NCBI GenBank assembly: GCA_902789365.1
Contig: CADANQ010000024.1
Coordinates: forward strand, 1-34,171
Direction of reading: 5' to 3'
DNA length: 34,171 nt
From: an uncultured Eubacteriales bacterium
GTDB lineage: Bacteria; Bacillota; Clostridia; Christensenellales; Aristaeellaceae
Part shown: positions 31,782-34,171 of the stretch, piece by piece
Layout of the letters: each line of letters begins with the position of its first letter
Numbering within the stretch: the stretch's first letter is position 1
Position numbers and translations under genes: made by a program
Notes under the pieces: model-generated
What the model was told of the DNA's origin: nothing
The model's database searches: none
What the model saw: the letters and a program-made list of their open reading frames with translations, nothing else

Positions 31782-31834
31782 CCGGGGCCTCCGCGGCCCC
31801 GGACCCCACGGCAAAGGCTGCGCCCCTGCACCCC
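31782..31834 (-). repeat. REP-like element, copy B
   Basis: On the minus strand it begins GGGGTGCAGGGG and ends GGGGCCGCGGAGGCCCCGG, as in copy A at 16220-16274. The second hairpin is intact (8 bp around a five-base loop); the first is degraded. It lies in the 330-base gap between the GNAT terminator and the padR promoter, which holds no gene. Confidence 0.85.
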
Positions 31835-31919
31835 GATCCGGCGATCGGCCCCGTCGCCGCCTGCAGGCAATCTGCGCCTGTTTATGCTGCGGAGCTGCAG
31901 AAAATTTTTTTATACCCTG

Positions 31920-31948
31920 TTGACAAATATATCGGAGTCCGATATAAT
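31920..31948 (+). promoter_or_regulatory. Consensus promoter of padR-DUF2812
   Basis: TTGACA (31920-31925) and TATAAT (31943-31948) are both perfect and 17 bases apart, the strongest promoter in the window. Its spacer is largely filled by a palindrome, so high basal strength with tight repression is expected. Confidence 0.9.
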
Positions 31949-31981
31949 CGAATCACGATATATCGGATGGCGATATATCGG
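31928..31981 (+). promoter_or_regulatory. Palindromic operator array, probably for the PadR regulator
   Basis: The palindrome TATATCGGA-G-TCCGATATA (31928-31946) covers the promoter spacer and the front of the -10 box. Two perfect CGATATATCG palindromes follow (31956-31965, 31971-31980), 15 bases apart. ATATATCGG occurs three times in direct orientation (31927, 31958, 31973). Assignment to PadR is inferred from proximity. Confidence 0.75.
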
Positions 31982-32002
31982 GTCACGATGGAGGTGAGTC
32001 TT

Positions 32003-32320
32003 ATGCCGAACGCTCCCGCGCTGACGGAAGCGACCTATTACATCCTGCTGTCCCTGTACAAACCGCGGCACGGATACGGGATCATGCAGCAGACGGAGGA
32101 GATGTCCCGCGGACGGGTGAGGCTGGCCGCAGGCACCCTGTACGGCGCGCTGAACGCCCTGTGCGACAAGGGATGGATCGTATTGAAATCCATGGGCGAC
32201 GACACCCGACGGAAGGAATACGTCCTGACGGAAAAGGGAAAGGAAGTTCTCGTCCGCGAGGTGGAAAGGCTGAAGGAACTGGTACAAAACGGCGAAGCGG
32301 TGCTTCGGGAGGAAATGTAA
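32003..32320 (+). CDS. PadR-family transcriptional regulator
   Basis: The 105-residue protein has the PadR winged-helix core: TEATYYILLSLYKPRHGYGIMQQTEEMSRGRVRLAAGTLYGAL, then LCDKGWIVLKS and a wing TRRKEYVLTEKGKEVL, with a short dimerising C-terminal helix. PadR repressors respond to small molecules or antibiotics. I start it at the ATG at 32003, after GGAGGTGAG; an upstream in-frame ATG falls in the operators. DUF2812 follows one base after the stop, a common Bacillota pair, and the operator array upstream indicates autoregulation. Confidence 0.93.
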   Translation: MPNAPALTEATYYILLSLYKPRHGYGIMQQTEEMSRGRVRLAAGTLYGALNALCDKGWIVLKSMGDDTRRKEYVLTEKGKEVLVREVERLKELVQNGEAVLREEM

Positions 32321-32321
32321 A

Positions 32322-32828
32322 ATGGAGAGCAAGACGGTATCGAAATGGTTCTGGGTCTGGGATTTCGAAAAGGAAGAAGCCTGGCTGAACGAAATGGCCG
32401 CAAACGGCTGGGCGCTGGACAGCGTGGGCTTCTGCAAATACCGCTTCGTCCGCTGCGCCCCCGGCGAATACACTGTCCGGACGGAAATGCACCCCTTTGA
32501 CGAAAGCTATATCCGTTTCATGGAAGAGACCGGCGCGGAATACGTCGGGCGGATGATGGCATGGATCTATTTCCGCAAAAAAACGGACAACGGGGTATTC
32601 GACCTTTATTCCGACATCGACTCCCGCATCTCCCACCTGGAAAGGATCGGGAGGGTACTCACCGCGGTAGGCGGGGCCAACCTTCTGATCGGCGTGATCA
32701 ATTCGGCCGGCGTCCGTACCGGCCTGGGCTGGATCAACCTGCTCTGCGCCACGTTTCTCATGTATTCCCTGGGCCGCATCCACGGCAAAAAGGAAGCGCT
32801 GGAAAAAGAACGGGAACTGCACGAATGA
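32322..32828 (+). CDS. DUF2812 membrane protein, PadR partner
   Basis: The 168-residue protein begins with the DUF2812 pattern: WFWVWDFEKEEAWLNEMAANGWALDSVGFCKYRF, a region of about 110 soluble residues, and two hydrophobic helices near the C-terminus (about 112-148), ending in a charged tail. Its function is not known to me; DUF2812 genes almost always follow a padR gene, where the protein is presumed to sense envelope or drug stress together with the regulator. GGGAGG precedes the ATG inside the padR end, so translation is coupled. A 20-bp hairpin lies 75 bases downstream. Confidence 0.88.
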   Translation: MESKTVSKWFWVWDFEKEEAWLNEMAANGWALDSVGFCKYRFVRCAPGEYTVRTEMHPFDESYIRFMEETGAEYVGRMMAWIYFRKKTDNGVFDLYSDIDSRISHLERIGRVLTAVGGANLLIGVINSAGVRTGLGWINLLCATFLMYSLGRIHGKKEALEKERELHE

Positions 32829-33500
32829 CGCTTTGACGGCATGACGGGGGTTCATCTCGCGGACCCGCACGCCGGTACAAAGGGATCCATAACTGCGGGG
32901 ATCAAAGCGGCAGGGGCCGCGGCGGATGTTTTTCCTGCCGCGGCCCCTGCCGCTTTCCGCGCCTTTGGCGGTATATGTTTTCGCGTAATGCGTGTTTCAA
33001 CATTTGACGGAATCACCCCCCGGCCCGTGATCAGAAACCGGCGGAATTGCCGTCCGTCGTGTTCCGCGGCGGAGCGCTTCGGTCCCGGTCATAATGAATA
33101 TAACCGATAAAATGAATATTGTACGCGCCGCAGGAGAAATTTTCTGCGCCCATGGCGCATTGATTTGATTGCAGGAATCCGGCAAAGCAGGTAGAAGTAT
33201 TTCCTGGGCTTCGGCTCGGCAAACCGGGATTTGAAATCCCTAAAAACATAGGCATCCGCCAGTGATTATAGGGTTTTAATGAAATCCTCTGAAACCGCCC
33301 CAAACAAAGGATTTTCCGCAATCTGCTCACCGAATCCCTTTATTAAATGTTACACCGTTTCTACAACGCCCGCGCCGCTCATAAGGGCAAAAACAAGGGC
33401 AAGAAAACTCCATAACAGGTTATAACAAGGTGTGGCAATCGGGAAGCTGTGACATATGTGCGAATAGATCAACGAAGCTATTATACAAGAGGATTTCATA
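32829..33500. other. Gene-free stretch at the boundary to a mobile element
   Basis: This stretch of about 670 bases contains the long hairpin at 32904-32956, a GC-rich part to about 33080, then a change to AT-rich DNA. From there I see GCGCC-CAT-GGCGC (about 33146), the palindrome GGGATTT-G-AAATCCC (33226-33240), AAGGGCAA twice, 12 bases apart (about 33384 and 33396), and ATAACAGGTT/ATAACAAGGT. Any of these could be element-end or attachment sequence. No open frame is convincing; the short minus-strand frame at 33031-33330 looks random. Confidence 0.5.
32904..32956. terminator. Perfect 20-bp hairpin after DUF2812
   Basis: Arms 32904-32923 and 32937-32956 are perfectly complementary over 20 bases and enclose a 13-base loop rich in T. 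The arms begin AAAGCGG and end CCGCTTT. Only three T close the 3' side, so efficient intrinsic termination is uncertain; it would end the padR unit or insulate it from the mobile element. Confidence 0.6.
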
Positions 33501-33878
33501 ATGGAAAAGTACATTTTTGATAAAAGCAACGGTCTGTGGTACGAGCTGCAAGGCGACTATTACATCCCCTGCCTGACAGTACCAGCACAAGAAGAAAAGC
33601 CTATCGGCATTTGGAGACGGCGGCACCTGCGGTACACCAGGGCGGAGCGAAAAGCCCTGTACACGGAGCTTTTGACCAGCGGCAGACTGAATGCTTACCT
33701 TTCTGACATCAACGAACATGCGAAGGAGCAAATGCTCCTGCTGACACAGGAGATGGCCGAGCGTGAGGGCGTCACCGAACAGCTCAAAGCACAGGATCAA
33801 ATGCTGTGGGTACAGCGGATGAACAACATCCGGGACAGGGCAATGGAGATCGTAGATCACGACCTGATCTACGCATAA
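33501..33878 (+). CDS. tnpV: TnpV transposon-encoded protein
   Basis: The 125-residue protein matches the TnpV family pattern: KPIGIWRRRHLRYTRAERKALYTELLTSGRLNAYLSDIN, then a helical EQMLLLTQEMAEREGVTEQLKAQDQMLWVQRMNNIRDRAMEIV tail. TnpV proteins are carried on Tn4451-type and other mobile elements; their function is not established. AGAGG lies about eight bases before the ATG. Unlike the genes before it, it is AT-richer in codon use. It ends in a palindrome CGTAGATC / GATCTACG within the coding sequence, and a terminator follows. Confidence 0.9.
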   Translation: MEKYIFDKSNGLWYELQGDYYIPCLTVPAQEEKPIGIWRRRHLRYTRAERKALYTELLTSGRLNAYLSDINEHAKEQMLLLTQEMAEREGVTEQLKAQDQMLWVQRMNNIRDRAMEIVDHDLIYA

Positions 33879-33887
33879 GGTTACGAC

Positions 33888-33915
33888 GGCGGGGAGCAAT
33901 CCCTGCCGCCTTTTT
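33888..33915 (+). terminator. Intrinsic terminator of tnpV
   Basis: GGCGG-GGA and TCC-bulge-CCGCC form a stem with a GCAA loop (33888-33910), followed by five T. Confidence 0.8.
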
Positions 33916-33975
33916 ACTGAAATGCCATGCCATACAATGTCTATTTGAAAAATGAGTAGGTAAAACACTTTTTTA

Positions 33976-34015
33976 TAGTGGCATTTCTGTCACTACGTAG
34001 TATAATAATGTCACT
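33976..34015 (+). promoter_or_regulatory. Promoter and operator of the AlbA_2 gene
   Basis: GTGGCA (33978-33983) and a perfect TATAAT (34001-34006) are 17 bases apart. The inverted repeat TAGTGGCA / TGTCACTA (33976-33983, 33988-33995; one mismatch, four-base centre) overlaps the -35 box, and a further TGTCACT lies at 34009-34015, just after the -10. This layout fits repression at the promoter. Confidence 0.6.
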
Positions 34016-34036
34016 TCGGAAAGCGAGGGACAGGAT

Positions 34037-34171
34037 ATGAACTTAGGAAAAGAAACGGAAACGATTGAATTCAAAAAGACAACAGGCGAAATGAAAGAGG
34101 CGATGATCTCCATCTCGTCCATTCTGAATAAGCATGGGATCGGAACTCTCTATTTCGGCGTGAAGCCTAAC
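34037..34171 (+). CDS. AlbA_2-domain (Schlafen-type) putative regulator, N-terminal part
   Basis: Only 45 residues are in the window, and the frame runs off the end. ETIEFKKTTGEMKEAMISISSILNKHGIGTLYFGVKPN matches the start of AlbA_2 (Schlafen AlbA_2) domains, where a Glu-x-Lys start and a G-x-YFGV strand are typical. Such proteins are often transcriptional regulators or ATP-binding proteins on mobile elements. AGGGACAGGAT precedes the ATG at 34037. The inverted repeats in its promoter suggest autoregulation. The C-terminal domain and function remain unseen. Confidence 0.85.
   Translation, partial: MNLGKETETIEFKKTTGEMKEAMISISSILNKHGIGTLYFGVKPN

Larger units (their letters stand above)
33090..34171 (+). 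mobile_element. Edge of an integrated mobile element (TnpV-bearing), continuing out of the window
   Basis: Base composition turns visibly AT-richer near 33090, codon use changes accordingly, and the first gene is TnpV, known from Tn4451-type large-serine-recombinase elements and related integrative elements of Clostridia. The next gene begins an AlbA_2 protein. No recombinase or exact end is seen; the boundary is an estimate between 33080 and 33480. Confidence 0.5.

Noticed and set aside
33120-33200. A tRNA or small structured RNA
   Set aside because: Short palindromes are present but no cloverleaf, anticodon or TPsiC consensus could be found.
33031-33330. Minus-strand frame of 99 codons
   Set aside because: It crosses the composition boundary, lacks a ribosome site and family motifs, and its residue content looks random.

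Overview
The window is GC-rich bacterial chromosome with densely packed, mostly co-directional genes. The gene set points to a low-abundance-type anaerobic member of the Clostridia in the Bacillota: SepF/DivIVA division genes, a ThiT thiamine transporter behind a TPP riboswitch, a BspA-type leucine-rich secreted protein, a ferredoxin-linked aldo/keto reductase, a PadR/DUF2812 pair and a TnpV protein. I cannot place it to genus. Very short overlaps (ATGA or TTGA) join many neighbouring genes, so most of the sequence is organised as tight operons.

Layout. (1) 168-9171, minus strand. A HlyD-like adaptor, YggS, SepF and DivIVA form a cell-division operon that ends in a clear terminator at 4676-4710. 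Downstream come a ROK sugar kinase and the two halves of a heterodimeric ABC exporter. (2) 9400-9984, minus: a YfbR-type 5'-nucleotidase, divergent from the next block with two good sigma-A-type promoters back to back. (3) 10149-15907, plus: a PAP2 lipid phosphatase overlapping a fused HAD-phosphatase/thiamine pyrophosphokinase; then a promoter, a complete TPP riboswitch with terminator and antiterminator, and thiT; then a secreted papain-like/InlB/leucine-rich protein and cysK. (4) 15967-16274: three 87-bp tandem repeats ending in a double-hairpin REP-like element. A second, diverged copy of the element lies at 31782-31834. (5) 16276-29560, minus: pdp, a 942-residue zinc-ribbon/TPR membrane protein, an acyltransferase and a phosphoglucomutase in one operon; a small secreted beta protein; an ECF sigma/anti-sigma pair with a candidate self-regulated promoter; and the AKR-lgt-serine hydrolase-recX operon. 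(6) 29733-32828, plus: mtaB, a GNAT acetyltransferase, then padR-DUF2812 behind a consensus promoter filled with palindromic operators. (7) From about 33090 to the end the DNA is visibly AT-richer and carries tnpV and the start of an AlbA_2-domain gene, the edge of an integrated mobile element.

How the parts fit. Thiamine is imported by ThiT under TPP control and converted to TPP by the pyrophosphokinase domain; the fused HAD domain may dephosphorylate thiamine monophosphate. Phosphoglucomutase, the OafA-like acyltransferase and the TPR scaffold suggest assembly or decoration of a surface glycan. SepF, DivIVA and the HlyD-like protein all carry long low-complexity Pro/Gln/Ala segments, in the latter as 15 heptad repeats. 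No RNA genes (rRNA, tRNA) and no CRISPR array were found. All functional statements rest on reading motifs by eye; no database search was possible.
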